From NCBI RefSeq assembly GCF_002008365.1, contig NZ_MRDL01000059.1, forward strand, positions 310,001 to 374,000: a stretch of DNA of 64,000 nt, written 5' to 3'. The position numbers and the translations under genes were made by a program. Positions within the stretch are counted from its first letter, which is position 1. Each line of letters opens with the position of its first letter. This document shows, in pieces, positions 35,296 through 43,004 of the stretch. The notes under the pieces are model-generated. The model had not been told where the DNA came from, did no database searches, and worked only from the letters and a program-made list of their open reading frames with translations. Origin of the DNA: Rhizobium leguminosarum bv. viciae USDA 2370 (lineage in GTDB: Bacteria > Pseudomonadota > Alphaproteobacteria > Rhizobiales > Rhizobiaceae).

Positions 35296-35349
35296 CTATC
35301 TCGCCACCATCGCAAGCACCGCCGCAGGAAATACGCGCATCAAATTCAT
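35296..35349 (-). CDS. Putative leader peptide upstream of eryA
   Basis: A 17-codon ORF starts at ATG 35349 with GGGAGGA six bases upstream and stops at 35296, only seven bases before the eryA ATG. The peptide is MNLMRVFPAAVLAMVAR. Because eryA itself lacks a good ribosome-binding site, ribosomes ending here could reinitiate on eryA. The peptide shows no repeated amino acid that would suggest classic attenuation. It is too short to judge by composition, so the case rests on the ribosome-binding site and spacing. Confidence 0.5.
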   Translation of the reverse strand: MNLMRVFPAAVLAMVAR

Positions 35350-35491
35350 CTGAAGTCCTCCCGACCCTAAACTCATCTGGGATGATGCATCCGGCTGCCA
35401 ACGTCGGCCCTTCCACGGGCAACGGCAAGCGCGCCGCCTTTGGCAGATCCCAGATCTGGCGCGCAGCCGAAACCTCCCTAGCTTCACTCGA

Positions 35492-35513
35492 AAAGATACC
35501 ATAAAGATACCAT
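35492..35513. repeat. Tandem 11-bp repeat, candidate operator before eryA
   Basis: AAAGATACCAT occurs twice in direct succession (35492-35502 and 35503-35513) with no mismatch. The 11-bp period is one helical turn, so two protein subunits could bind side by side on one face. It lies about 200 nt upstream of eryA in the divergent ery region. Confidence 0.5.
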
Positions 35514-35787
35514 AATGCCAGTAAGATTTTTCTAGCGATGTAATTTTTTTCAACTAAAATAGAAGAGCAAGGAGCTTGCTTCCGCGCCGCCGAGCTGTTG
35601 GCGTGCAGCATCGAAAACGGTAATGCGCGCAATGCCTGATCTGTACAATTATGCATGAAAAACAGAGAGATGCCGCCATAATTCGGTAGAATGACAAGTG
35701 TGAAGGCGTGTCATTTTTTGCTGCACCGCAGCGCGATGAACAAGATGTGAGGTCGTGCATTTCAGTCGAGTTGGCGTGAAAGTGCCG

Positions 35788-35816
35788 TTGACAGTTTATA
35801 AAATATATAACATCAT
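35788..35816 (+). promoter_or_regulatory. Candidate promoter of the DUF2291-eryEFG operon
   Basis: A consensus -35 TTGACA (35788-35793) is followed by a very AT-rich 17-nt spacer and CATCAT (35811-35816, 4/6 of the -10 consensus). It would give a leader of about 250 nt before the DUF2291 gene. Confidence 0.4.
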
Positions 35817-35926
35817 TTACGGCATAAGTAACATACTTCTATCACGGAAGTGCGCTTCCTGATGGAGAATTTGCAGGCCCAGGCGGTTGGAGGAGACATC
35901 TGCCGGTCTTGTTGAGGAGGCTTCCA

Positions 35927-36028
35927 ATGCGAATTTTCGTCCAGAGTTGCGCTCTTGCGGGTGGCCCGCCGGTTTCTGTTCCGGTGCGACGCAGTGCTTC
36001 AGCGCGCCTGCGATCATCATCGCGCTAG
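35927..36028 (+). CDS. Short upstream ORF in the eryEFG leader (doubtful)
   Basis: A 33-codon frame from ATG 35927, preceded at six bases by GAGGAGG, ending at TAG 36028, 41 nt before the DUF2291 start. The ribosome-binding site is the best in the leader, better than that of the DUF2291 gene. The predicted peptide is arginine/serine-rich and unlike any family known to me. It could be a regulatory upstream ORF or fortuitous. Confidence 0.25.
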   Translation: MRIFVQSCALAGGPPVSVPVRRSASARLRSSSR

Positions 36029-36069
36029 CCCTCCCCATCTTGCCATTCCAAGCCAAAGGCCGTCCGGAC

Positions 36070-36726
36070 ATGAGTACCTCGCCCGATCATGCAGCATCAA
36101 AGCCGAGCAGCGGCAATCGCGGGCTCCTTGTCAGCGCGGCGTTGGCGGTCATCGTCGTTGCAGCGATCGCGTTCGATACGACGGTCGTCAAGATCGGTTC
36201 CGAAAACGATGTCCGCCAGCAGGCGTTCTCTCCGGAAACCTTCGGCGCTGAGCAGTTCCCGAAAATCAAGGCAAATGTCGAGGAGCGGGCCGCTGCGGCC
36301 GCCGATCTCGCGGCCGCCATTGCCGCCGACAAGAAGGCGGCGGCCGAGAAATACGGCACTGCGACGAGCACCGGACCGGTCATTCCCGTCACGCTGACCG
36401 GCGTTTTCGGCGCCCGCAAGTCGAACACCAACGAAATGAAGATCGATGGGTTGCCTCCCGAGACGGTGGTCCGTGTCCAGACCGGCCCTGCGGTCAACGG
36501 CACGGACCTCCGCGACGCAACCGGCACCATCGAATTCGGCCAGTTTACCAACCAGATCCAGTATCAGGATGCCGGATCGGCCATCAATAACGAGATGAAG
36601 AAGGCGGTTTTTGCGGGCATGGATCCTGACGCCCTGGACGGAAAGCAGGCGACCGTCGTCGGCGTCTTCAAGCTCATCAACCCGAAGAACTGGCTCGTCA
36701 CGCCGGTGAAGGTCGAGCTCAAATGA
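36070..36726 (+). CDS. DUF2291-family membrane-anchored protein of the ery transporter operon
   Basis: A 218-residue protein with one N-terminal membrane helix (GLLVSAALAVIVVAAIAF, about residues 19-37) followed by a periplasmic domain of the DUF2291 type, a family regularly encoded beside ribose-type sugar importers. It includes an alanine-rich helix (EERAAAAADLAAAIAADKKAAAEK) and a beta-rich C-terminal half. Its function is unknown; an accessory role for the transporter is inferred. The start at 36070 has AAAGG ten bases upstream. The stop overlaps the eryE start (ATGA), so the two genes are coupled. Confidence 0.75.
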   Translation: MSTSPDHAASKPSSGNRGLLVSAALAVIVVAAIAFDTTVVKIGSENDVRQQAFSPETFGAEQFPKIKANVEERAAAAADLAAAIAADKKAAAEKYGTATSTGPVIPVTLTGVFGARKSNTNEMKIDGLPPETVVRVQTGPAVNGTDLRDATGTIEFGQFTNQIQYQDAGSAINNEMKKAVFAGMDPDALDGKQATVVGVFKLINPKNWLVTPVKVELK

Positions 36727-38267
36727 GCCAGCCGCAACGTAGCAACGGGGCGAAAGGCGAGGTCGTCCTCGCAGCGCGCAACATCGCAAAATCCTACGGC
36801 AGCGTTCACGCCCTCAAGGGAGTGAACTTCGACATTCATCGCGGCCAGGTCACAACGCTGTTCGGAGAGAACGGCGCGGGCAAGTCGACGTTGATGAAGA
36901 TCCTTTCGGGTGTCGCGCAGCCAAGCTCCGGCGAGATCATTCTCGACGGCTCGCCGATCAGCTTTAGCTCGTCGACCCATGCGCGCGAGTGCGGGATCTC
37001 CATCATCCATCAGGAGCTCAGCCTCGCCCCCAATCTCAGTGTCCGTGACAATATTTTCATGGGCCGGGAGATCATCAAGGGTGGTGTCGTCGACTTCGCT
37101 GAAGAGGAGCGTCAGACCCGGGCGCTCATGGAAGAGCTCGAGGAAGACATCGATCCGCAGACGCGCGTCGAGGATCTTCGCCTCGGCCAGCAGCAGATCG
37201 TCGAAATTGCGCGGGCACTCTCCATCAATTCGCGCATCCTGATCATGGACGAGCCGACCTCGGCGCTGAGCGCGACGGAGGTGGAAGTGCTCTTCAAAGT
37301 CATCCACGACCTGACGAGCCGCGGCGTGTCGATCGTCTACATCTCGCATCATCTGGAAGAGGCGCTACAGATCACCAATCACGCCGTCGTTCTGCGCGAC
37401 GGAAACATGACCGCCTATGCCGAGCGCAAGGATATCGATCTCGAATGGATCGTCCGCAACATGGTCGGCGAGAATTTCGACCTTGGCAGCCCGCCGCAAG
37501 GTCATCCGTTCGGAAACGTCTCGCTTTCCATCGAAAACCTCAGTGTCCCCGGCCCCTCCGGCGCTGCCTATAATGCGGTCGATCGTCTGTCTCTCAAGGT
37601 GCGTGCCGGTGAGATCGTCTGCATCTACGGGCTGATGGGCGCCGGGCGCACGGAACTGCTCGAATGCATTGCCGGACGTCTGCGCGCAAGTGGCGGACAG
37701 GTTCTGCTCGAAGGACAGGACGTCAGTGGGCTCAGCATCGCCGGGCGCATTGCCAGCGGTCTCGTGCTTGTGCCGGAAGATCGCCAGCGCGACGGCCTCG
37801 TCCAGACGATGACGGTCGGCTCCAATCTGTCGCTTGCGAGTATCCGCGCCTTCACCAAAGGGCTTTTCACCTCCGGCCATCGGGAGCGCGATCTCGTCAA
37901 TGACGCGATCCGGCGGGTGCATGTGAAAACCGATGGCGGTTCAGCTTCGATCGGCTCGCTCTCCGGCGGCAACCAACAGAAGGTCGTCATCGGCAAGATG
38001 CTGGCAACCCAGCCAAAGGTCATCCTGCTCGATGAGCCAAGCCGCGGCATCGACATCGGCGCCAAGGCGGAAGTTTTCAAGTTGCTCGCGGAGCGCGCCA
38101 AGCAGGGATTGGCGGTCATCTATTCGACGTCCGAAGTCAATGAATGCCTGAGTATCGCGCACCGCATCATCGTCATGCATCGCGGCAGGATATCGGCCGA
38201 GTTCGGCTCGGATGTCACCAAGGAAAAGATCATGGCCGCCTCCGGCGAAGCCGTGGTCGCGCACTAG
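36723..38267 (+). CDS. eryE: EryE, erythritol ABC transporter ATP-binding protein (RbsA type)
   Basis: A 514-residue CUT2 ATPase with two fused ABC domains. Domain 1 has Walker A GENGAGKST, signature-like LRLGQQQIVEIARAL and LIMDEPTSALS; domain 2 has the degenerate P-loop GLMGAGRTE typical of RbsA-like proteins and the signature LSGGNQQKVVIGKML with DEPSRGIDIGA. It couples to the permease EryF. The gene begins within the DUF2291 stop codon and ends 22 nt before eryF. Confidence 0.92.
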   Translation: MSQPQRSNGAKGEVVLAARNIAKSYGSVHALKGVNFDIHRGQVTTLFGENGAGKSTLMKILSGVAQPSSGEIILDGSPISFSSSTHARECGISIIHQELSLAPNLSVRDNIFMGREIIKGGVVDFAEEERQTRALMEELEEDIDPQTRVEDLRLGQQQIVEIARALSINSRILIMDEPTSALSATEVEVLFKVIHDLTSRGVSIVYISHHLEEALQITNHAVVLRDGNMTAYAERKDIDLEWIVRNMVGENFDLGSPPQGHPFGNVSLSIENLSVPGPSGAAYNAVDRLSLKVRAGEIVCIYGLMGAGRTELLECIAGRLRASGGQVLLEGQDVSGLSIAGRIASGLVLVPEDRQRDGLVQTMTVGSNLSLASIRAFTKGLFTSGHRERDLVNDAIRRVHVKTDGGSASIGSLSGGNQQKVVIGKMLATQPKVILLDEPSRGIDIGAKAEVFKLLAERAKQGLAVIYSTSEVNECLSIAHRIIVMHRGRISAEFGSDVTKEKIMAASGEAVVAH

Positions 38268-38289
38268 CCTGGATTATGGAGCACTGATT

Positions 38290-39342
38290 ATGTCAGTCAC
38301 GAACGTCACCGAAAAGAAATCAGTTTCCAGCGGGCAGAAGCGCAATACCAATATCGTGCGTCTCATCCTGGAAGGCCGGGCCTTCTTCGCGCTGATCGTC
38401 ATCATCGCGGTCTTTTCGTTCCTGTCGCCCTATTACTTCACGCTGAACAACTTCCTGATCATGGCGTCGCATGTCGCGATCTTCGGCATTCTGGCGATCG
38501 GCATGCTGCTCGTCATCCTGAATGGCGGCATCGATCTGTCGGTCGGCTCGACACTCGGGCTTGCAGGCTGCATCGCCGGTTTCCTGATGCAGGGGGTCAC
38601 GCTCACCTATCTCGGCGTCATCCTCTATCCGCCGGTCTGGGCCGTCGTCGTCATCACATGTGCGCTCGGTGCGCTGGTCGGTGCGGTCAACGGCGTGCTG
38701 ATCGCTTATCTCAAGGTGCCGGCCTTCGTCGCCTCGCTGGGCGTGCTCTACGTGGCCCGCGGTATCGCGCTCCTGATGACCAACGGCCTGACCTACAACA
38801 ATCTCGGCGGCCGTCCGGAACTCGGCAATACCGGCTTCGACTGGCTGGGCTTCAACCGGCTCGCAGGCATTCCGATCGGGGTCATCGTGCTTGCGGTTCT
38901 CGCCATCGTTTGCGGCATCGTGCTGAGCCGCACTGCCTTCGGCCGCTGGCTCTACGCCTCAGGTGGTAACGAGCGTGCCGCCGACCTCTCCGGCGTCCCG
39001 GTCAAGCGCGTGAAGATCATCGTCTATGTGCTTTCGGGCGTCTGTGCAGCGATCGCCGGCCTGGTCCTCTCTTCGCAGTTGACCTCTGCTGGTCCGACGG
39101 CAGGCACAACCTACGAACTGACGGCGATCGCAGCCGTGGTCATCGGCGGCGCGGCGCTGACCGGCGGCCGCGGTACGGTTCGCGGCACCATGCTCGGCGC
39201 CTTCGTTATCGGCTTCCTTTCGGACGGCCTCGTGATCATCGGCGTCTCGGCCTACTGGCAGACGGTATTCACCGGCGCGGTGATCGTTCTCGCCGTCCTC
39301 ATGAACAGCATCCAATACGGCCGCCGGGTCAAATCGTCCTGA
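38290..39342 (+). CDS. eryF: EryF, erythritol ABC transporter permease (RbsC type)
   Basis: A 350-residue inner-membrane permease with eight to ten hydrophobic segments and the RbsC-type motif LVILNGGIDLSVGSTLGLAG near residue 80. A later coupling segment reads YASGGNERAADLSGVPVKRVKIIVY, and 'IAAVVIGGAALTGGRGTVRGTMLGA' matches the C-terminal part of the family. GGAG lies before ATG 38290. A single permease gene implies a homodimer, as in ribose transporters. Confidence 0.92.
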   Translation: MSVTNVTEKKSVSSGQKRNTNIVRLILEGRAFFALIVIIAVFSFLSPYYFTLNNFLIMASHVAIFGILAIGMLLVILNGGIDLSVGSTLGLAGCIAGFLMQGVTLTYLGVILYPPVWAVVVITCALGALVGAVNGVLIAYLKVPAFVASLGVLYVARGIALLMTNGLTYNNLGGRPELGNTGFDWLGFNRLAGIPIGVIVLAVLAIVCGIVLSRTAFGRWLYASGGNERAADLSGVPVKRVKIIVYVLSGVCAAIAGLVLSSQLTSAGPTAGTTYELTAIAAVVIGGAALTGGRGTVRGTMLGAFVIGFLSDGLVIIGVSAYWQTVFTGAVIVLAVLMNSIQYGRRVKSS

Positions 39343-39453
39343 CGGCTGAGACCGAAACTTATCCACGACGGCAGGCTGGAGTCCACGAAGCCGATTGGGG
39401 AAAGCACTGCCGGATCCCCGGCAATAACTGAACTCACAAATGGGAGAGAGACT

Positions 39454-40401
39454 ATGTTTAAGAAAGGCATGCGCATACTTCTGGCCGCCGCGGCAGTAGC
39501 ACCGCTTCTTGCAAGCTCCGCTTGGGCAGCGGGCATGATGACGATCATCGTCAACGATCCGTCGAATCCCTATTGGCTGACGGAAGGCAATGTCGCCAAG
39601 GCAACCGCCGAAAAGCTGGGCTACACGGCCTCGGTCAACGCCCACAAGGGTGACACCAATACCGAAAGCAACCTGATCGATACGGCGATCACCAACAAGT
39701 CGGTGGCGATCATCCTCGACCCGGCAAACGCCGACGGTTCCGTCGGTGCGGTCAAGAAGGCCGTTGCTGCCGGCATCCCGGTCATCCTCGTCAACGCCGA
39801 GATCAACCAGGAAGGCCTAGCCAAGGCGCAGCTTGTTTCCAACAACGCACAGGGTGCCGCCCTCGGCGCGCAGCAATGGGTCGAAGCGATCGGCGACAAG
39901 GGCAACTATGCCGAACTCTTCGGCGCGCCGTCCGACAACAACGCGGCAACGCGTTCGAATGGCTACGAGACTGTCCTTTCGCAGTATCCGGATCTGAAGA
40001 AGGTCGCCAAGGAAGTTGCCAACTGGGACCGCACCCAGGGCCACAACAAGATGCAGTCCATGCTGCAGGCCAACCCGGATATCGTCGGCGTCATCTCGGG
40101 CAATGACGAAATGGCGCTCGGCGCGATCGCCGCACTCAAGGAAGCCGGCAAGCTCGCCAATGTGAAGGTCGGCGGCTTCGACGGTTCTCCGGATGCAGTT
40201 GCTGCCATCAAGGCGGGCGAACTCCAATACACCGTCCTCCAGCCGGTTGCCGTCTTCTCCGAAGAAGCCGTCAAGCAGGCAGACAACCTGATCAAGACGG
40301 GTAACACGGGTGCCAAGAGCGAAAAGCAGCTCTTCGATTGCCTGTTGATCACCAAGGACAACATCGACAAGTACACCGGCCCGTTCGTTCTGGCGCAGTA
40401 A
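39454..40401 (+). CDS. eryG: EryG, erythritol-binding protein (RbsB type)
   Basis: A 315-residue periplasmic binding protein of the ribose/LacI-like fold. The signal peptide MFKKGMRILLAAAAVAPLLASSAWA ends in AWA near residue 25. Two-lobe signatures include VNDPSNPYW, ILDPANADGSV and VISGNDEMALGA. GGGAGAGAG precedes ATG 39454. It is the last gene of the operon and is followed by a strong terminator. Specificity for erythritol is inferred from the locus. Confidence 0.92.
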   Translation: MFKKGMRILLAAAAVAPLLASSAWAAGMMTIIVNDPSNPYWLTEGNVAKATAEKLGYTASVNAHKGDTNTESNLIDTAITNKSVAIILDPANADGSVGAVKKAVAAGIPVILVNAEINQEGLAKAQLVSNNAQGAALGAQQWVEAIGDKGNYAELFGAPSDNNAATRSNGYETVLSQYPDLKKVAKEVANWDRTQGHNKMQSMLQANPDIVGVISGNDEMALGAIAALKEAGKLANVKVGGFDGSPDAVAAIKAGELQYTVLQPVAVFSEEAVKQADNLIKTGNTGAKSEKQLFDCLLITKDNIDKYTGPFVLAQ

Positions 40402-40410
40402 ACGGTAAAA

Positions 40411-40437
40411 GGGCGCTCGCAAGAGCGCCCTCATTTT
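40411..40437 (+). terminator. Rho-independent terminator after eryG
   Basis: A perfect 8-bp stem GGGCGCTC/GAGCGCCC (40411-40418/40423-40430) with a GCAA tetraloop is followed by TCATTTT. It lies 10 nt after the eryG stop and marks the end of the erythritol locus. Confidence 0.85.
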
Positions 40438-40551
40438 CATGCTGGAAGCGATGGCCTGCGGTCCAACCGCCGGTTGCGTTTCGCCTTTTTGCCTTGGCGC
40501 GGCAATCACTGTACGAAGCTGGGATCCATAGTTCAGCGACAGGGGTGACCC

Positions 40552-41394
40552 GTGACACAGAAGACCAGCCGGGACGACCATCTGTTGGACCAGCTCACCA
40601 GCGACAGCAGGCAGACGCGCCAGATCGCGCGCCGCCGCATGATTGCAGAGGCCGTGATGGGTGAAGGCTCGATGCGGATTGAAGACCTGACCGACCGCTT
40701 TGGGATCAGCCTGATGACGGCTCACCGCGATGTCGATGAGCTCGTCAGCCGCGGCCTCTTCAGGAAGACGCGCGGCATCGTCACGGCGGCGGCGACCAAT
40801 CTCATCGAATCCAGCGACGTCTATCGCTCCAACCGCCAGTCGGTGGAAAAGAAGCTGATCGCCGAGGCGGCAATGCAATTCGTCGAACCGGGACAGGCGA
40901 TCTTTTTCGATGACTCGACCACGGTACTTCAGATGGCGGCGCACCTGCCTTCGAAGGTGCCGGTCACCGCAATTACCAATTCCCTGACATTGATGAATGC
41001 GCTGACGGGCCTGCACGACGTCACGCTGCTCGCCCTCGGCGGCCAATATTACAATTGGTGCAATGCCTTCATGGGTCGCATAACCATCAACGAGATCAAG
41101 GCACTCAGGGCAGATGTCGCGTTCATCTCGATGTCGGCGATCAGCGATGGCACGGTGCTGCACCAGTCCCCTGAAACAGTCGATACCAAGCGCGCCATGT
41201 TCGACTGTTCCGTAAAACGCATCCTGCTTGCCGATCATACAAAGTTCGAACGGCGTGCACTCCACAGTTTCGCAGCACTGGATGAGTTCGACGTCGTTAT
41301 CGTCGACGACAAGACCCAGCCGGTGCACATCGACCGCATGCGGTCCAGAGATATCAACGTGGTCATTGCCAAGGGCGCCGGAGGGCGCTCCTGA
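40552..41394 (+). CDS. DeoR-family regulator of the second polyol module
   Basis: A 280-residue DeoR-type regulator with an N-terminal HTH at about residues 28-80 (RRRMIAEAVMGEG, EDLTDRFGISLMTAHRDVDELV). The sensor domain contains FFDDSTTVLQMAAHL, AITNSLTLMNAL and LLADHTKFERRAL, the last being the family sugar-phosphate loop. The start is GTG 40552 behind AGGGGTGA; no closer ATG exists. It precedes the kinase gene by 37 nt on the same strand and so probably autoregulates the kinase-dehydrogenase pair. It is not closely similar to the DeoR at 29344. Confidence 0.88.
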   Translation: MTQKTSRDDHLLDQLTSDSRQTRQIARRRMIAEAVMGEGSMRIEDLTDRFGISLMTAHRDVDELVSRGLFRKTRGIVTAAATNLIESSDVYRSNRQSVEKKLIAEAAMQFVEPGQAIFFDDSTTVLQMAAHLPSKVPVTAITNSLTLMNALTGLHDVTLLALGGQYYNWCNAFMGRITINEIKALRADVAFISMSAISDGTVLHQSPETVDTKRAMFDCSVKRILLADHTKFERRALHSFAALDEFDVVIVDDKTQPVHIDRMRSRDINVVIAKGAGGRS

Positions 41395-41431
41395 CGGCAC
41401 GGGCCGGTTGTCCCTCGTGAGGTAAACGGGA

Positions 41432-42961
41432 ATGCCGACACTGCTCGGGATCGATAGTGGTTTGACAGTCACCAAGGCGGTCATCTTCGATGTCGACGGC
41501 ACGCCGCTTGCAGCCGCCCGGCGCCGGGTGACGCAGTTCATTCCGAAGGCCCGCCATATCGAGCGCGACATGGATGAATTGTGGAACGCGACGGCCGATG
41601 CCATCCGCGAAGCGATTTCACTCAGCGGGCGGCCGGCAAGCGACATAGCGGGCATTGCCGCTACCGCGCACGGAGACGGCATCTACCTGCTCGATCACGC
41701 CCGGAAGCCGCTCGGCCGGGCCATTCTCTCGCTGGACAGCCGGGCAGGGGCGATCGTCGACCCGTGGACGAAAAGCGACGTCGCCGACCTGGCGATCGAA
41801 CTGACGGGGCAGATCCCGCACGTCTCCGCGCCATCGGCATTGCTTGCCTGGATCCGCGAAATCGAGACTGAGCGCTATAAGCGCATCGGCCATTTCTTCA
41901 GCTGCAAGGACTGGCTGCGGTTCTGCCTGACCGGGACCATCGGTACGGACCGCACCGAAGCCAGCACCTCCTTCACCAATGTCAAGACGCAGAACTACAG
42001 TGAGGACGCCCTGCGGCTGTTTGGATTGCAGGATCTCGTCCACGCCTTGCCACCAGCCTCGCGCTCTGACCAGATCGTCGGACGCGTGACCCGTGAAGCC
42101 GCGCAACTGACGGGCCTCGCCGAAGGAACGCCTGTCGTTGCCGGTCTGCACGACGTCACGGCCTCGGCGCTCGGGGCAGGGGGTTATGCCAAGGGCGTTG
42201 TCGCGGTCATTGCTGGGACCTATTCGATCAACGAGACGCTTTCGTCGGAACCGCGTGTCGACCGGCGCTGGTTCTGCCGCAACGGGATTGCACCCGGCAT
42301 CTGGAACAGCATGTCGATCTCCCCGGCATCGACAGCGAACTACGACTGGTTTCTCGACACGCTCTGCGCTGCCGAACGGAAGAATGGCGAGGTGCAAGGC
42401 AACTCGATCCACGCCCTGCTGGCGCCCGAGATCGAGGCCGCCTTCGAGCGCCCCTCGACCGCGCTCTTCCATCCCTATCTGTTCGGCTCGCCCTATGGCG
42501 CGGCGGCCAGCGCCGGCTTCTTCGGGCTCGGTGGATGGCACGACCGCGGCGACATGCTGCGCGCCGTGCTTGAGGGCATCGCTTTCAATCATCGCATTCA
42601 TGTCGACGCGCTTCGCGACGGCTTTGCCTTCGATCAGGCGCGGCTCGCCGGGGGCATCTCGCGCAACCCTGCCGTCGTGCAGATGTTTGCCGATGTGCTT
42701 GGCATGCCGGTCACGGTAACCGAGACGGATGAGGCGGCCGCCTGGGGTGCTGCGCTTTGTGCCGGGTCGGGTGCTGGGGTCTTCGCCGATCCGCAGAGCG
42801 ATCCGCGCGACACGGCCGCCATCGCAAAGACTTGCCGGCCGGATGCGGCGCGCAGCGCGGATTATGAAAAGCGTTACCAGGTGTTCCGCGACATTGCCGA
42901 CGCGATGATCCCCCTTTGGCCTAGGATTGCCGCGCTTGCGCCGGAACAATCGGCAAACTGA
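41432..42961 (+). CDS. FGGY-family carbohydrate kinase (L-xylulokinase/LyxK-like)
   Basis: A 509-residue FGGY kinase with the N-terminal ATP motif LLGIDSGLTVTKAVIFD, the substrate-lobe segment ATAHGDGIYLLD and IGHFFSCKDWLRFCLTG, and a C-terminal LAGGISRNPAVVQM motif. The overall pattern, especially GDGIYLLD followed by LSLDSRAG, resembles L-xylulose-type kinases more than EryA, but assignment by eye is uncertain. GAGG lies nine bases before ATG 41432. It is followed after 43 nt by the GlpD-like gene. Likely product: a ketose or alditol phosphate. Confidence 0.85.
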   Translation: MPTLLGIDSGLTVTKAVIFDVDGTPLAAARRRVTQFIPKARHIERDMDELWNATADAIREAISLSGRPASDIAGIAATAHGDGIYLLDHARKPLGRAILSLDSRAGAIVDPWTKSDVADLAIELTGQIPHVSAPSALLAWIREIETERYKRIGHFFSCKDWLRFCLTGTIGTDRTEASTSFTNVKTQNYSEDALRLFGLQDLVHALPPASRSDQIVGRVTREAAQLTGLAEGTPVVAGLHDVTASALGAGGYAKGVVAVIAGTYSINETLSSEPRVDRRWFCRNGIAPGIWNSMSISPASTANYDWFLDTLCAAERKNGEVQGNSIHALLAPEIEAAFERPSTALFHPYLFGSPYGAAASAGFFGLGGWHDRGDMLRAVLEGIAFNHRIHVDALRDGFAFDQARLAGGISRNPAVVQMFADVLGMPVTVTETDEAAAWGAALCAGSGAGVFADPQSDPRDTAAIAKTCRPDAARSADYEKRYQVFRDIADAMIPLWPRIAALAPEQSAN

Positions 42962-43004
42962 AAAGACAAATGCCTGCTGCGGCGGGCAATTTAGGACGAC
43001 GAGC

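Larger units (their letters stand above)
35350..36069. other. Divergent ery regulatory region (no large gene)
   Basis: About 720 nt between the eryA leader peptide and the DUF2291 gene with no convincing long gene. It is clearly more AT-rich than its surroundings between roughly 35480 and 35840. It holds a tandem 11-bp repeat (35492-35513), a consensus -35 element for the rightward operon (35788) and a short ORF with a strong ribosome-binding site (35927-36028). EryD and perhaps DeoR are expected to act here. Confidence 0.7.

Noticed and set aside
35350..36069. Riboswitch in the ery divergent region
   Set aside because: No recognisable riboswitch core or terminator/antiterminator pair was seen; protein operators explain the features better.
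36070..38267. A fused DUF2291-ATPase protein
   Set aside because: The two frames overlap by ATGA with separate starts and stops; this is translational coupling, not fusion.
39817..41682. A 621-residue open frame antisense to eryG and the DeoR and kinase genes
   Set aside because: It runs opposite to three well-supported genes, has shadow-type composition and no ribosome-binding site or family motifs.
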